Shown one piece after another: positions 1 through 8,985 of a stretch of DNA of 64,000 bases. The position numbers were made by a program, and so were the translations under genes. The DNA lies in assembly GCF_029953285.1 (NCBI RefSeq), contig NZ_JASAOI010000011.1, positions 186,001 to 250,000 on the forward strand, in the 5' to 3' direction. Under the pieces are notes generated by a model. That model was not told where the DNA came from. It was given only the letters and a program-made list of their open reading frames with translations, and did not search any database. The stretch is from Yinghuangia seranimata (GTDB lineage Bacteria; Actinomycetota; Actinomycetes; Streptomycetales; Streptomycetaceae). Position 1 is the stretch's first letter. Each line of letters starts with the position of its first letter.

Positions 1-602
1 TCGCCAAGGACGGTCTGACCAAGGCCGGCGTCCAGGTCCAGAGCGAGTCGGCGCCGCAGAAGACGCCGGACTACACGTCGCTCGCGACCAAGGTCAAGAA
101 CTCCGGCGCCGACGGCCTCATCTACGCGGGCTACTACGACGACGCCGCGCCGTTCGCCAAGAAGCTCAAGGAAGCCGGCGTCACGATCCCGATGATCTCG
201 GGTGACGGCACCAAGGACGACAAGTTCGTCGACAACGCCAAGGACGCCGCCGAGAACTGGCTGCTGACCTGCCCGTGCATGGACGCGAGCAAGGAAGCCA
301 AGACCGCCAAGTTCGTGACGGACTACAAGGCCAAGTACAAGGAGGACCCGGGCGCCTACTCGGCCGAGTCCTACGACCTGGCGAACTTCGCGATCGAGCA
401 GATGAAGACCTTCTCGGACCCGAAGTCCATCACCCGCGAGGCGCTGCTCGGCAAGCTGAAGGCGGCCACCTACACCGGTCTGACCAAGACCTTCAAGTTC
501 GACCAGAACGGTGAGTACGTGGGCGAGGACATCTTCCTGTACACCGTCAAGGGCGGGAAGATCGAGTACACCGGCAACATCAAGGAGCTCTCCAAGAGCT
601 GA
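1..602 (+). CDS. livK: Branched-chain amino-acid ABC transporter substrate-binding protein, C-terminal part (5' truncated by window edge)
   Basis: The reading frame is open from base 3 to the TGA at 600-602, so only the last 199 residues or so of a periplasmic-binding-protein type I (Leu/Ile/Val-binding) protein are present. The visible part has the C-terminal lobe pattern of the family: a segment ending DGLIYAGYYDDAAPFAKKLK, then AYSAESYDLANFAIEQ near the hinge, then a final TFKFDQNGE segment. In the family the protein captures branched-chain amino acids outside the membrane and delivers them to LivHM. The four genes downstream encode the matching permeases and ATPases, which supports the assignment. 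The real start and the lipoprotein signal lie upstream of the window. The exact ligand cannot be read from the sequence. Confidence 0.93.
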   Translation, partial: AKDGLTKAGVQVQSESAPQKTPDYTSLATKVKNSGADGLIYAGYYDDAAPFAKKLKEAGVTIPMISGDGTKDDKFVDNAKDAAENWLLTCPCMDASKEAKTAKFVTDYKAKYKEDPGAYSAESYDLANFAIEQMKTFSDPKSITREALLGKLKAATYTGLTKTFKFDQNGEYVGEDIFLYTVKGGKIEYTGNIKELSKS

Positions 603-633
603 CGCTCGGACTCGCCGGACGTGAGACACCAAG

Positions 634-674
634 CGGCCCGGGTTCTTCCCGAGGGTGGGGGAGGGCCCGGGCCG
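634..674 (+). terminator. Hairpin between livK and livH (attenuator or partial terminator)
   Basis: A perfect 9-bp stem (634-642 paired with 666-674, cggcccggg/cccgggccg) encloses a 23-nt loop. It lies 32 nt after the livK stop, in the 212-nt gap before livH. The gap otherwise holds no gene. There is no T-run, so it is more likely a partial terminator or RNA-stabilising 3' hairpin that keeps binding-protein mRNA in excess over permease mRNA, as is common in such operons. That role is inference. Confidence 0.5.
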
Positions 675-814
675 TTCCTGTCCTGATCCGGATCGCGACG
701 ACGTAAGTCCGAGTCCTTCTCCCGTACCGCACCGTCCATGTACGGTCGGGCCGTTCGCCGCCCACAAGGCGCCCGCGAACGCCCGCCGGAAGCTCCCGCT
801 GAGGAAACTCGCGT

Positions 815-1735
815 ATGACTGTCCAGGAATTCTGGGACTACCTGATCCCAGGTATTGCGCTCGGCGCCCTGTACGCCGTCATCGCCATCGGCTACACGAT
901 GGTGTACGGCGTGCTCCAACTGATCAACTTCGCGCACAGCGAGGTGTTCATGGTCGGCGGTTTCGCCGTCCTGATGGTGTTCACCAAGATCGATTTCAAC
1001 GACCCGTCGGTCGGCATGTCGGTCCTGCTTGTGCTGCTCGGCTTCGCCACCGCCGGATTCGCCGGCGCGGGTACCGCGTTCGCCCTGGAAAAGGTCGCGT
1101 ACAGACCGCTCAGAAAACGTAACGCACCCCGACTCGCGTTCCTCATCAGCGCGATCGGCGCGTCGTTCCTGCTGTCGAACCTCGCGGGCAAGCTGTTCGG
1201 CCGCAACAACCACAGCCTCACCATCCCGTTCGAGAACAAAAAAGTGTTCACCGTGATGAACGCGCAGGTGACGGTGCTTCAGGTGCTGATCGTCTGCTCC
1301 GCGGTGATCATGATGATCGGCCTCGACCTGCTGGTGAACCGCACCAAGATGGGCGCCGGCATCCGCGCCGTCGCGCAGGACGCCGAGACCGCGGGTCTCA
1401 TGGGCGTCGACATCGACAAGGTCATCTCGCGGACCTTCATCGTCGGCGGACTCCTCGGCGGCATCGCCGGGTTCCTGTTCGCGATGAACTCGTCGGTCGG
1501 CTACACGATGGGCTTCTTCCCGGGCATCACCGCCTTCGCCGCGGCCGTCGTCGGCGGCATCGGCAACGTGCGCGGCGCCATGCTCGGCGGTCTGCTGCTC
1601 GGCCTCGTGGAGAGCTTCTCGTCGCCGCTGTTCGGCGAGGAGTGGCGCTATGTCTCGGCGTTCGTCGTCCTGATCCTGGTGCTGATGTTCCGCCCGACCG
1701 GCATCCTCGGGGAACGTCTGGGGAGGACCGCATGA
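815..1735 (+). CDS. livH: Branched-chain amino-acid ABC transporter permease LivH
   Basis: This 306-residue integral membrane protein matches the usual LivH length. The N-terminus (IPGIALGALYAVIAIGYTMVYG) is the classic LivH first helix, and about eight hydrophobic segments follow. The cytoplasmic EAA-type loop that docks on the ATPases lies near residues 180-205 (RAVAQDAETAGLMGVD). The protein forms a membrane heterodimer with LivM for import of Leu/Ile/Val-type substrates. The ATG is preceded by gaggaaactcgcgt. The stop overlaps the livM start (ATGA at 1732-1735), which indicates translational coupling. Confidence 0.95.
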   Translation: MTVQEFWDYLIPGIALGALYAVIAIGYTMVYGVLQLINFAHSEVFMVGGFAVLMVFTKIDFNDPSVGMSVLLVLLGFATAGFAGAGTAFALEKVAYRPLRKRNAPRLAFLISAIGASFLLSNLAGKLFGRNNHSLTIPFENKKVFTVMNAQVTVLQVLIVCSAVIMMIGLDLLVNRTKMGAGIRAVAQDAETAGLMGVDIDKVISRTFIVGGLLGGIAGFLFAMNSSVGYTMGFFPGITAFAAAVVGGIGNVRGAMLGGLLLGLVESFSSPLFGEEWRYVSAFVVLILVLMFRPTGILGERLGRTA

Positions 1736-3126
1736 GCACGATCACCCGCCCCGAAGCGGACGAGCGCGACATGGTCGTCATGGACCTCGCCAAGCTCCGC
1801 CGCGTCCCGTGGTACCGGCAGCCGCGCTGGACCCGGCTGTTCGGCATGGTGCTGGCCGCCGCGCTGCTCGCCCTGGCGACCGGCCCCAACGCGAGCACCG
1901 ACGACATCTTCTTCTCGGTCAACGAGTCGATGACCGACGGTGTCCGCCTCCCGGTCTGCATCGCCCTCATGGTGGCCTTCTGGGCCTTCTTCGAGTTCGT
2001 GCCCAAGGCCCCGGTGGAACGCGCGAAGGCCACCGCCAGGGCGAACACCGTTGACATGCCCGCCTGGCAGAACACCAAGAAGGCGTTCGACAAGACCCCG
2101 GTCAAGCTCGGCGCCCTCGCCGTCGTCGTGGTGGTCCTCGCGGTCCTGCCGCTGTTCATCTCGACCCGCTGGAACCAGGTCCTCGTCGGCAACGTCGCGG
2201 TCTACGTCCTGCTGGCGATCGGCCTCAACGTCGTGGTCGGCTGGGCCGGCCTGCTGGACCTCGGCTTCATCGCGTTCTTCGCGATCGGCGCGTACTCGAC
2301 GGCGTTCTGGACGGGTTCGCTGCCCACCAAGCCGCCGGTCGAGCTCAACCCGTTCCTGGCCATGCCGATCGCGGTGGTGACCTGCCTCATCGCGGGCGTG
2401 CTGCTCGGCGCCCCGACGCTGCGGCTGCGCGGCGACTACCTGGCGATCGTGACGCTCGGCTTCCACGAGATCGTCTACCTGATCGCCAACAACGCCAACG
2501 GCTTCAGCGGCGGTTCGGGCGGCGCGACGAACATCCCGCACCCGAGCGTCCACCTCGGCTTCCTCGACTACGAGTGGGAGCTCGACCCCAAGCCGTACTG
2601 GTGGCTGATCATGGGCATGGCGGCGGTCGTCGTGTTCCTGTTCATCCGCCTCGAGCACTCGCGGGTCGGCCGGGCCTGGACCGCCATCCGCGAGGACGAG
2701 ATCGCGGCGGCCGCCAACGGCGTCAACACCGTCAAGTACAAGCTGATGGCGTTCGCGATCGGCGCGTCGACGTCCGGCCTGGCCGGCGGGGTCTACGCCT
2801 CCAAGACCGGCTTCATCTCGCCGGAGAGCTTCAAGCTGATGTTCTCCGTGCTGGTGCTCGCCTACGTCATCTTCGGCGGCATGGGCTCCATCTGGGGCGT
2901 CATGGTCGGCACCGCGCTCCTCGCGTGGCTGCCCGAGTACCTGAAGGACTGGGTCGACGAGAACGACCGCATCACCTACCTCGGCGCGCTGCTCGTCATC
3001 ATGATGATCTACCGCCCGCAGGGCCTCATCCCTTCCCGTCGGCGCAAGCGTGAGCTGACACTGGCCAAGGAAGGCATCGGGGACGCCGACGCCATGACCG
3101 AACCGGCCGGCGGGAGGATCGCGTGA
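1732..3126 (+). CDS. livM: Branched-chain amino-acid ABC transporter permease LivM
   Basis: This is a 464-residue membrane protein. The ATG at 1732 was chosen because it overlaps the livH stop and follows gggaggaccgc; an upstream in-frame start would lie inside livH. The first 150 residues or so are an extension with two or three hydrophobic segments, as seen in actinobacterial LivM. The conserved LivM core follows (VGWAGLLDLGFIAFFAIGAY, then LRLRGDYLAIVTLGF). The EAA loop is near residues 315-335 (RAWTAIREDEIAAAANGV). It partners LivH in the transmembrane channel. The end overlaps livG by 4 nt. Confidence 0.95.
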   Translation: MSTITRPEADERDMVVMDLAKLRRVPWYRQPRWTRLFGMVLAAALLALATGPNASTDDIFFSVNESMTDGVRLPVCIALMVAFWAFFEFVPKAPVERAKATARANTVDMPAWQNTKKAFDKTPVKLGALAVVVVVLAVLPLFISTRWNQVLVGNVAVYVLLAIGLNVVVGWAGLLDLGFIAFFAIGAYSTAFWTGSLPTKPPVELNPFLAMPIAVVTCLIAGVLLGAPTLRLRGDYLAIVTLGFHEIVYLIANNANGFSGGSGGATNIPHPSVHLGFLDYEWELDPKPYWWLIMGMAAVVVFLFIRLEHSRVGRAWTAIREDEIAAAANGVNTVKYKLMAFAIGASTSGLAGGVYASKTGFISPESFKLMFSVLVLAYVIFGGMGSIWGVMVGTALLAWLPEYLKDWVDENDRITYLGALLVIMMIYRPQGLIPSRRRKRELTLAKEGIGDADAMTEPAGGRIA

Positions 3127-3974
3127 GCACCACGTCCATGACCAAGGAGACGACGCCGCAGACCACCGACGCGGTCGTCACAGCGCGGGGGTTGACCCTG
3201 CGCTTCGGCGGCCTGGTGTGTCTCAACGACGTCGACCTCACCCTCAACCGGGGCGAGATCCTCGCGGTCATCGGCCCCAACGGGGCCGGCAAGACCTCGC
3301 TGTTCAACTCGCTGACCGGCGTGTACGTGCCGCAGGAGGGCCGCATCACGCTGTCCGCCGACGGCGGCGAGCAGAACCTGCTCGGCCGCAAGCCGCACGT
3401 CGTCAACCGGCTCGGCGTCGCCCGCACGTTCCAGAACATCCGCCTGTTCGGCGCGCTCACCGCGCTCGAGAACGTGAAGATCGCCGCCGAGACCCGGCAG
3501 AAGTCCGGCCCGGTCGGCATCATGCTCGGCATGCCGTGGGCGCGCCGCAACGAGCGCGCCAGCGACCGCCGCTCGCACGAGCTGCTCGACTTCGTCGGCA
3601 TGGCCGACAAGCTCAACGAGCTTGCCGCGTCGCTCAGTTACGGCGACCAGCGACGCCTGGAGATCGCCCGCGCGCTCGCGACCGACCCCCAGGTGCTGCT
3701 CCTCGACGAGCCGGCGGCCGGCACCAACCCGACCGAGAAGCTCGAACTCGCCGAGCTGATCAAGCACATCAACCGCGAACTCGGCATCAGCGTGCTGCTG
3801 ATCGAACACGACATGCGCCTGGTCATGTCCGTGGCCGACCGCGTGACCGTGCTCAACTTCGGAAAGGTGATCGCCTCCGGCACGCCTGCCGAGGTCCAGC
3901 ACAACCCCGCGGTGGTCGAGGCGTACCTGGGAGCCTCCGACGAGGAAGCCGTTCCGGGCGAGGAGGACAAGTGA
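3123..3974 (+). CDS. livG: Branched-chain amino-acid ABC transporter ATP-binding protein LivG
   Basis: This 283-residue ABC ATPase has Walker A GPNGAGKTS at about residues 50-58, the signature LSYGDQRRLEIARAL, and Walker B VLLLDEPAAG followed by the H-loop in LLIEHDMRLV. The segment NRLGVARTFQNIRLF is typical of LivG. The GTG start overlaps the livM stop (GTGA at 3123-3126), so translation is coupled. It powers uptake together with LivF on the cytoplasmic face. The short C-terminal acidic tail is unremarkable. Confidence 0.95.
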   Translation: MSTTSMTKETTPQTTDAVVTARGLTLRFGGLVCLNDVDLTLNRGEILAVIGPNGAGKTSLFNSLTGVYVPQEGRITLSADGGEQNLLGRKPHVVNRLGVARTFQNIRLFGALTALENVKIAAETRQKSGPVGIMLGMPWARRNERASDRRSHELLDFVGMADKLNELAASLSYGDQRRLEIARALATDPQVLLLDEPAAGTNPTEKLELAELIKHINRELGISVLLIEHDMRLVMSVADRVTVLNFGKVIASGTPAEVQHNPAVVEAYLGASDEEAVPGEEDK

Positions 3975-4753
3975 GCACGATCGAGACGCCCGAGGTGAAC
4001 GGGCTGACGCAGCCGGCGGCCGCGAAGCCGCCGGTGACCCCGCTGCTCGAACTCCACGAGATGCACGTCTACTACGGCGCCATCCAGGCGCTGAAGGGCA
4101 TCAACGTCACGGTCGGCGAGGGCGAGATCGTCACGCTGCTCGGCGCCAACGGCGCGGGCAAGACCACGACGCTGCGCACCATCTCGGGCCTGCTGAGCCC
4201 GCGCAGCGGCGAGGTCCGGCTCAACGGCGAGCGCATCGACGGCATCCCGCCGCACCACGTGGTGGCGCTCGGCATCGGGCAGAGCCCCGAGGGCCGCCGG
4301 GTGTTCCCGCGCATGACGGTGCTGGAGAACCTCCAGATGGGCGCGTACCGCTTCAAGTCCGTGCCGAAGGCCGAACTCGAGCGCGTGTACGAGCTGTTCC
4401 CGCGCCTGCACGAGCGCCGCTCGCAGCAGGCGGGCACGCTGTCCGGCGGCGAGCAGCAGATGCTCGCCATCGGCCGCGCGCTGATGGGCCGGCCGCGCGT
4501 CCTGCTCCTCGACGAGCCGTCGATGGGCCTGGCGCCGCTGATCGTCGCCCAGATCTTCTCGATCATCAAGGAGATCAACGCGCAGGGCACCACGGTGCTC
4601 CTGGTCGAGCAGAACGCCGCGCAGGCGCTCAAGCTGTCCGACCGCGCGTACGTGCTGGAGACCGGCAGCGTGATGATGTCCGGCACGGCCGGCGAACTGC
4701 TCGCGGACCCGCGGGTCCGCGAGGCGTACCTCGGCGAGGGCGCGGGCGCCTGA
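3971..4753 (+). CDS. livF: Branched-chain amino-acid ABC transporter ATP-binding protein LivF
   Basis: This 260-residue ABC ATPase is the last gene of the transporter operon. Walker A GANGAGKTT lies near residues 58-66, the signature is LSGGEQQMLAIGRALM, and Walker B is VLLLDEPSMGLAP, the last being characteristic of LivF. The GTG start at 3971 overlaps the livG stop. A start further upstream would only translate the wrong frame of livG. The first 25 residues are a low-complexity extension before the ATPase domain begins at LLELHEMHVYYG. A strong bidirectional hairpin ends the operon. Confidence 0.95.
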   Translation: MSTIETPEVNGLTQPAAAKPPVTPLLELHEMHVYYGAIQALKGINVTVGEGEIVTLLGANGAGKTTTLRTISGLLSPRSGEVRLNGERIDGIPPHHVVALGIGQSPEGRRVFPRMTVLENLQMGAYRFKSVPKAELERVYELFPRLHERRSQQAGTLSGGEQQMLAIGRALMGRPRVLLLDEPSMGLAPLIVAQIFSIIKEINAQGTTVLLVEQNAAQALKLSDRAYVLETGSVMMSGTAGELLADPRVREAYLGEGAGA

Positions 4754-4782
4754 CGCCCGGGCACACGCACGGTACGCGCTGA

Positions 4783-4828
4783 GCACGACGAAGGCCCCAC
4801 CGGTCGCCCGGCGGGGCCTTCGTCGTGC
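4783..4828. terminator. Bidirectional terminator between livF and the convergent DUF4352-like gene
   Basis: A perfect 16-bp inverted repeat pairs 4783-4798 with 4813-4828 around a 14-nt loop. It sits between two convergent genes (stops at 4753 and 4846). The arms gcacgacgaaggcccc and its complement give A-rich and T-rich flanks in both orientations, so it can serve both transcripts. Confidence 0.85.
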
Positions 4829-4845
4829 CACCCGGCGCGGCCGGG

Positions 4846-5517
4846 TCAGGGCTTCCACTGGTGGGCCGGCAGCGGCACTTCGACCGTCGGCAGGTCCGCC
4901 GTGCCCTTCAGCCGGATCGCGGTGGGCTGGGTGTCCGCGGCGATGTCGTACCAGTACTCCAGCACGACGATGTTGTGCGCGCCGACGGGCTGCAGCCCGA
5001 TCTGCCGGCGGATCAGCATGGACTGGTTGTCCGGGGCCGCCGTCGCGCCGTTCGCCAGGACCAGTTGCTGCGTGGTGCTGTCGACGTTGACGCTGGTCGT
5101 CTGGTCGTTGCGGATCTGGACGCCGACCCGGCATATCTGGCCCTGCTCGGCGAAGTGCTCCGCGTGCGTCCCGGTGATGAACGACATCCCGCAGCGCAGC
5201 GTCAGCACGGTGAGTTCGACGTTGCCGCTGCGCTGCGGCGCCGCGCCGACCGCGATGTCGCCCTCGACCATGCCCGGCACGGCCGGTGCGGCGGGCGGCG
5301 GAGGGGGTTTCGGCTTCTCGTGCTCGGGCCACCGCGCGGCGGCGACCCCGGCCGCCGCGCCGCCGCCGAGCAGGAGCCCGAAGACGGCGGCGAGGACGAC
5401 GCCGGGCCGGGCTCTGGGCCCCGGTGCCTCCTGGTCCTCGGCGCCGGGTGCCGGCCTGCCGTGGGGCCTCTCCGGTTCGCCGCCGGGTGTTTCCGTGGTG
5501 CGCTGCTCGTCACTCAT
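4846..5517 (-). CDS. Membrane-anchored DUF4352-like protein
   Basis: This 223-residue protein has a hydrophilic, Pro/Glu-rich N-terminus (residues 1-37), one transmembrane segment at about 38-60 (GVVLAAVFGLLLGGGAAAGVAA), and a Pro-rich stalk (KPKPPPPPAAPA). The extracytoplasmic domain of about 140 residues has the beta-sandwich pattern of DUF4352/telomeric-repeat-factor-like proteins (CRVGVQIRNDQTTSVNVDS, HNIVVLEYWYDIAAD). The ATG at 5517 is preceded by gggagga. Two Cys in the outer domain (GMSFI and ICRVGV regions) could form a disulfide. No enzyme motif is seen and the function is unknown. The DUF4352 assignment is by pattern only. Confidence 0.75.
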   Translation of the reverse strand: MSDEQRTTETPGGEPERPHGRPAPGAEDQEAPGPRARPGVVLAAVFGLLLGGGAAAGVAAARWPEHEKPKPPPPPAAPAVPGMVEGDIAVGAAPQRSGNVELTVLTLRCGMSFITGTHAEHFAEQGQICRVGVQIRNDQTTSVNVDSTTQQLVLANGATAAPDNQSMLIRRQIGLQPVGAHNIVVLEYWYDIAADTQPTAIRLKGTADLPTVEVPLPAHQWKP

Positions 5518-5655
5518 TCCGACCGGTCCTCCCGCTGGACGCGCGTAGTGCAGGCACGTGCGCAGTACGCTACGGGCCGCACGACGCGCGTGTCAGCAGT
5601 CGGAGACCGGTCCGCTACAGGGAATTCCGGCCCGCGGGGCCGCGAACCCGCCCGG

Positions 5656-6099
5656 TCAGGCGGAGCGGCGGATCATGCAGCTCAGCCGCGACGTGCACAC
5701 GCGCTTGCCCGCCTCGTCGGTGATGACGATCTCGTACGTCGCGAGCGTGCGGCCGAGGTGGATCGGCGTGGCCACACCGGTGACCAGGCCCGAGGTGGCC
5801 GAGCGGTGGTGGGTCGCGCTGATCTCGATGCCGACCGCGATGGCGTCCGGCCCGGCGTGCATCGCGGAGCCGATCGAGCCCAGCGTCTCGGCGAGGACGC
5901 ACGACGCACCGCCGTGCAGCAGCCCGTACGGCTGGATGTTGCCCTCGACCGGCATGGTGGCGACCAGGCGCTCGACGGAGGCCTCCTGGACGACGATGCC
6001 CATCTTCGTGCCCAGCGTCTCACCGACAGTGTTCGTGCCGAACAGCTTGACCAGCTCGTCGACGGGGATGGGGAACTCGACGTGCGGCATCGTGCTCAT
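5656..6099 (-). CDS. PaaI-family hotdog-fold thioesterase
   Basis: This 147-residue single-domain hotdog protein has the usual PaaI/YbgC-like length. The segment PYGLLHGGASCVLAETLGSIGS contains the HGG motif and the following helix with the catalytic Glu/Asp position of the PaaI subgroup. ATHHRSATSGLVTGVA is the substrate-tunnel strand. Members hydrolyse acyl- or aroyl-CoA thioesters in the cytoplasm. The ATG at 6099 is preceded by gaggag. The gene is divergent from polA, with both promoters in the 93-nt gap. The natural CoA substrate cannot be inferred. Confidence 0.9.
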   Translation of the reverse strand: MSTMPHVEFPIPVDELVKLFGTNTVGETLGTKMGIVVQEASVERLVATMPVEGNIQPYGLLHGGASCVLAETLGSIGSAMHAGPDAIAVGIEISATHHRSATSGLVTGVATPIHLGRTLATYEIVITDEAGKRVCTSRLSCMIRRSA

Positions 6100-6180
6100 G
6101 GTGGTGCTGCTCCTCTGCGTGACGGACTCGTTCGGCCACGCGAGGGGGGTGACATGACCGTATGTGTCGGTTCACCAGCC

Positions 6181-6193
6181 TAGGATCTGTCCG
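6181..6193 (+). promoter_or_regulatory. Predicted -10 element for a leaderless polA transcript
   Basis: TAGGAT (6181-6186) fits the actinobacterial -10 consensus TANNNT and ends exactly 6 nt before the polA GTG at 6193. Transcription would therefore start at or next to the start codon. No convincing -35 was found. Confidence 0.5.
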
Positions 6194-8964
6194 TGGCTTC
6201 CACTGACGCACCCCAGGCTTCTGTACGCACCGGCACCCGCCCGCGGCTTCTGCTGCTCGACGGGCACTCCTTGGCCTACCGCGCGTTCTACGCGCTCAAG
6301 GAGGCCACGATGTCGACGGCGACCGGGCAGCCGACGCAGGCGGTGTTCGGGTTCGCCTCGATGTTGGCCAACGTGCTGCGCGACGAGGCGCCGACCCACC
6401 TAGGCGTGGCGTTCGACGTGTCGCGGCAGTCGTTCCGCACCGACCGCTTCCCGGAGTACAAGGCGAACCGCTCGGCGACGCCGGACGAGTTCAAGGGCCA
6501 GGTCGAGCTGATCATCGAACTGCTCGACGCGATGGGCGTGCGCACCATGCGGGTCGAGGGCTTCGAGGCCGACGACGTCATCGCCACGGTGTCCACGCAG
6601 GCCGCCGAGGAGGGCTACGAGGTCCTCATCCTGACCGGGGACCGCGACTCGCTGCAGCTCGTCACGCCGGACGTCACGGTGCTCTACCCGATGATGGGCG
6701 TCAGCAAGCTGCACCGGTTCACGCCGCAGGCCGTCGAGGAGAAGTACCAGCTGACGCCGCAGCAGTACCCGGACTTCGCGGCGCTGCGCGGCGACCCCTC
6801 CGACAACCTGCCCGGCATCCCCGGGGTCGGCGAGAAGACCGCCGCCAAGTGGATCCGCGAGTTCGGCTCGTTCCAGGAGCTGGTCGAGCGCGCCGACGAG
6901 GTGAAGGGCAAGGCCGGCGAGAACTTCCGCGCCCACCTCGAGGCGGTCCGGCTCAACCGCGAGCTGACCGAACTGGTCCGGGACGTACCGCTGGAGGTCG
7001 GACCGGCCGACCTGGAGCGGACGCCGTTCGACCGGTCCGCCGTCGAACAGGTGCTGGACGCACTGGAGTTCCGCGCCAACAACTTCCGCGACCGGCTGTG
7101 GGCGGTCGACCCGGGCCTGGCCACGGCCGGCGGGGAAGCCGAAGGGGCCGTCGTCGAGGACGGCTTCGAACTGGACACCACCGTCCTGGAGACCGGCGCG
7201 CTGGGCGACTGGCTGGCCGAGCACGCGGCGGGCACCGGGCGCACCGGCCTGGCGGTGGACGGCACATGGGGACGCGGCACCGGCACGGTCGCGGGCGTCG
7301 CGTTCGCGGCGGCCGACGGCACCGCGGCCTTCGTCGACGCGTCGGCGCTGGACGAGGCCGACGACGCGGCGCTCGCGGCGTGGCTCGCGGACCCCGAGCG
7401 GGAGAAGGCCGTCCACGACGCCAAGGGGCCGATGCTGGCCCTCAAGGCGCACGGCTGGGACCTGGCGGGCGTCACGTCCGACACGGCGCTCGGCGCCTAC
7501 CTGGTGCTGCCCGGGCAGCGCTCGTTCGCCCTGGAGACCCTCACGCAGCGCTTCCTCGGCCGCGAGCTGAAGGTCGACGAGGCCTCCGACAGCGGCCAGT
7601 TGGCGCTCGACATGTCGGGCGAGGACGACGCCGAGGCGGCGCGCGGCGAGGCGCTCATGCTCGCCGCCCGCGCGGTGGTCGACGTCGCCGCCGAGCTCGA
7701 CGAGCAGCTGGAGAGCCGCGGCGCGCTCAAGCTGCTCCAGGACATGGAGCTGCCGCTGCTGACCGTGCTGGCACGCATGGAGCGGGTCGGCATCGCCGCC
7801 GACCGCGACCACCTCGACCGGCTGGAGGCGCAGTTCGGCGCGGCCGTCAAGCAGGCCACCGAGCAGGCGCACGGCGCGGTCGGGCGGGACTTCAACCTCG
7901 GCTCGCCGAAGCAGCTGCAGGAGATCCTGTTCGGCGAGCTCAACCTGCCGAAGACCAAGAAGATCAAGACCGGCTACACCACCGACGCCGACGCGCTGGT
8001 GTGGCTCGCCACCCAGCCCGGCATCCCCGAGCCCGCGCAGGACCTGCTGACCGCGCTGCTGCGGCACCGCGACCAGAGCAAGCTGCGCGTCACGGTCGAA
8101 GGGCTGATCAAGACCGTCACCGAGGACGGGCGGATCCACACGACGTTCCACCAGACCGTCGCCGCGACGGGCCGGCTGTCGTCGTCCGACCCGAACCTCC
8201 AGAACATCCCGATCCGCACCGACGAAGGGCGGCAGATCCGCAGCTCCTTCGTCGTGGGCGACGGCTACGAGGGCCTGCTGACCGCGGACTACAGCCAGAT
8301 CGAGCTGCGCATCATGGCGCACCTGAGCGGCGACGAGGCGCTGATCGACGCGTTCGCGTCCGGCGAGGACCTCCACAACACCGTCGCCTCGGCGGTGTTC
8401 GAGGTGCCGCGCGACCGGGTCGACGCCGAGATGCGCCGCAAGATCAAGGCGATGTCGTACGGACTGGCCTACGGGCTCTCGGCGTTCGGGCTGTCGCAGC
8501 AGCTCGACATCACGCCCGAGGAAGCCCGCAAGCTGATGGCGAACTACTTCGAGCGGTTCGGCGGCGTGCGCGACTACCTGCGCGCCGTCGTCGACGAGGC
8601 CCGCCAGACCGGCTACACCGAGACGGTGTTCGGCCGCCGCCGCTACCTGCCGGACCTCACCAGCGACAACCGGCAGCGCCGCGAGATGGCCGAGCGCATG
8701 GCGCTCAACGCGCCGATCCAGGGCAGTGCGGCGGACATCGTCAAGGTCGCCATGCTGGGCGTCGACAAGGCTCTGACGGACGGCGGGTTCGGCTCGCGGA
8801 TACTGCTCCAGGTCCACGACGAACTCGTGCTCGAGATCGCGCCGGGGGAGCGCGCCGCGGTCGAGGCGCTGGTGCGGCGCGAGATGGCGGGGGCGTACCC
8901 GCTGCGTGCTCCGCTGGACGTCTCGGTCGGCTTCGGCGCGACGTGGGAGGACGCCGGGCACTGA
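6193..8964 (+). CDS. polA: DNA polymerase I
   Basis: This 923-residue polymerase I has an N-terminal 5'-3' exonuclease (residues 1-290; LLLLDGHSLAYRAF and VRTMRVEGFEADDVIATV with metal-binding Asp). A degenerate 3'-5' exonuclease-like middle domain spans roughly 325-520, and the polymerase domain follows. Motif A is TADYSQIELRIM (near 698), motif B RRKIKAMSYGLAYG (747-760) and motif C QVHDELVLE (near 875). The middle domain lacks the DxE metal site (VDGTWG in its place), so proofreading is not expected. The residue equivalent to E. coli Phe762 is Tyr756. It functions in Okazaki-fragment processing and repair gap filling. GTG start at 6193, probably leaderless. Confidence 0.97.
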   Translation: MASTDAPQASVRTGTRPRLLLLDGHSLAYRAFYALKEATMSTATGQPTQAVFGFASMLANVLRDEAPTHLGVAFDVSRQSFRTDRFPEYKANRSATPDEFKGQVELIIELLDAMGVRTMRVEGFEADDVIATVSTQAAEEGYEVLILTGDRDSLQLVTPDVTVLYPMMGVSKLHRFTPQAVEEKYQLTPQQYPDFAALRGDPSDNLPGIPGVGEKTAAKWIREFGSFQELVERADEVKGKAGENFRAHLEAVRLNRELTELVRDVPLEVGPADLERTPFDRSAVEQVLDALEFRANNFRDRLWAVDPGLATAGGEAEGAVVEDGFELDTTVLETGALGDWLAEHAAGTGRTGLAVDGTWGRGTGTVAGVAFAAADGTAAFVDASALDEADDAALAAWLADPEREKAVHDAKGPMLALKAHGWDLAGVTSDTALGAYLVLPGQRSFALETLTQRFLGRELKVDEASDSGQLALDMSGEDDAEAARGEALMLAARAVVDVAAELDEQLESRGALKLLQDMELPLLTVLARMERVGIAADRDHLDRLEAQFGAAVKQATEQAHGAVGRDFNLGSPKQLQEILFGELNLPKTKKIKTGYTTDADALVWLATQPGIPEPAQDLLTALLRHRDQSKLRVTVEGLIKTVTEDGRIHTTFHQTVAATGRLSSSDPNLQNIPIRTDEGRQIRSSFVVGDGYEGLLTADYSQIELRIMAHLSGDEALIDAFASGEDLHNTVASAVFEVPRDRVDAEMRRKIKAMSYGLAYGLSAFGLSQQLDITPEEARKLMANYFERFGGVRDYLRAVVDEARQTGYTETVFGRRRYLPDLTSDNRQRREMAERMALNAPIQGSAADIVKVAMLGVDKALTDGGFGSRILLQVHDELVLEIAPGERAAVEALVRREMAGAYPLRAPLDVSVGFGATWEDAGH

Positions 8965-8985
8965 CCGGGATCCCGTTGCCGTGCG

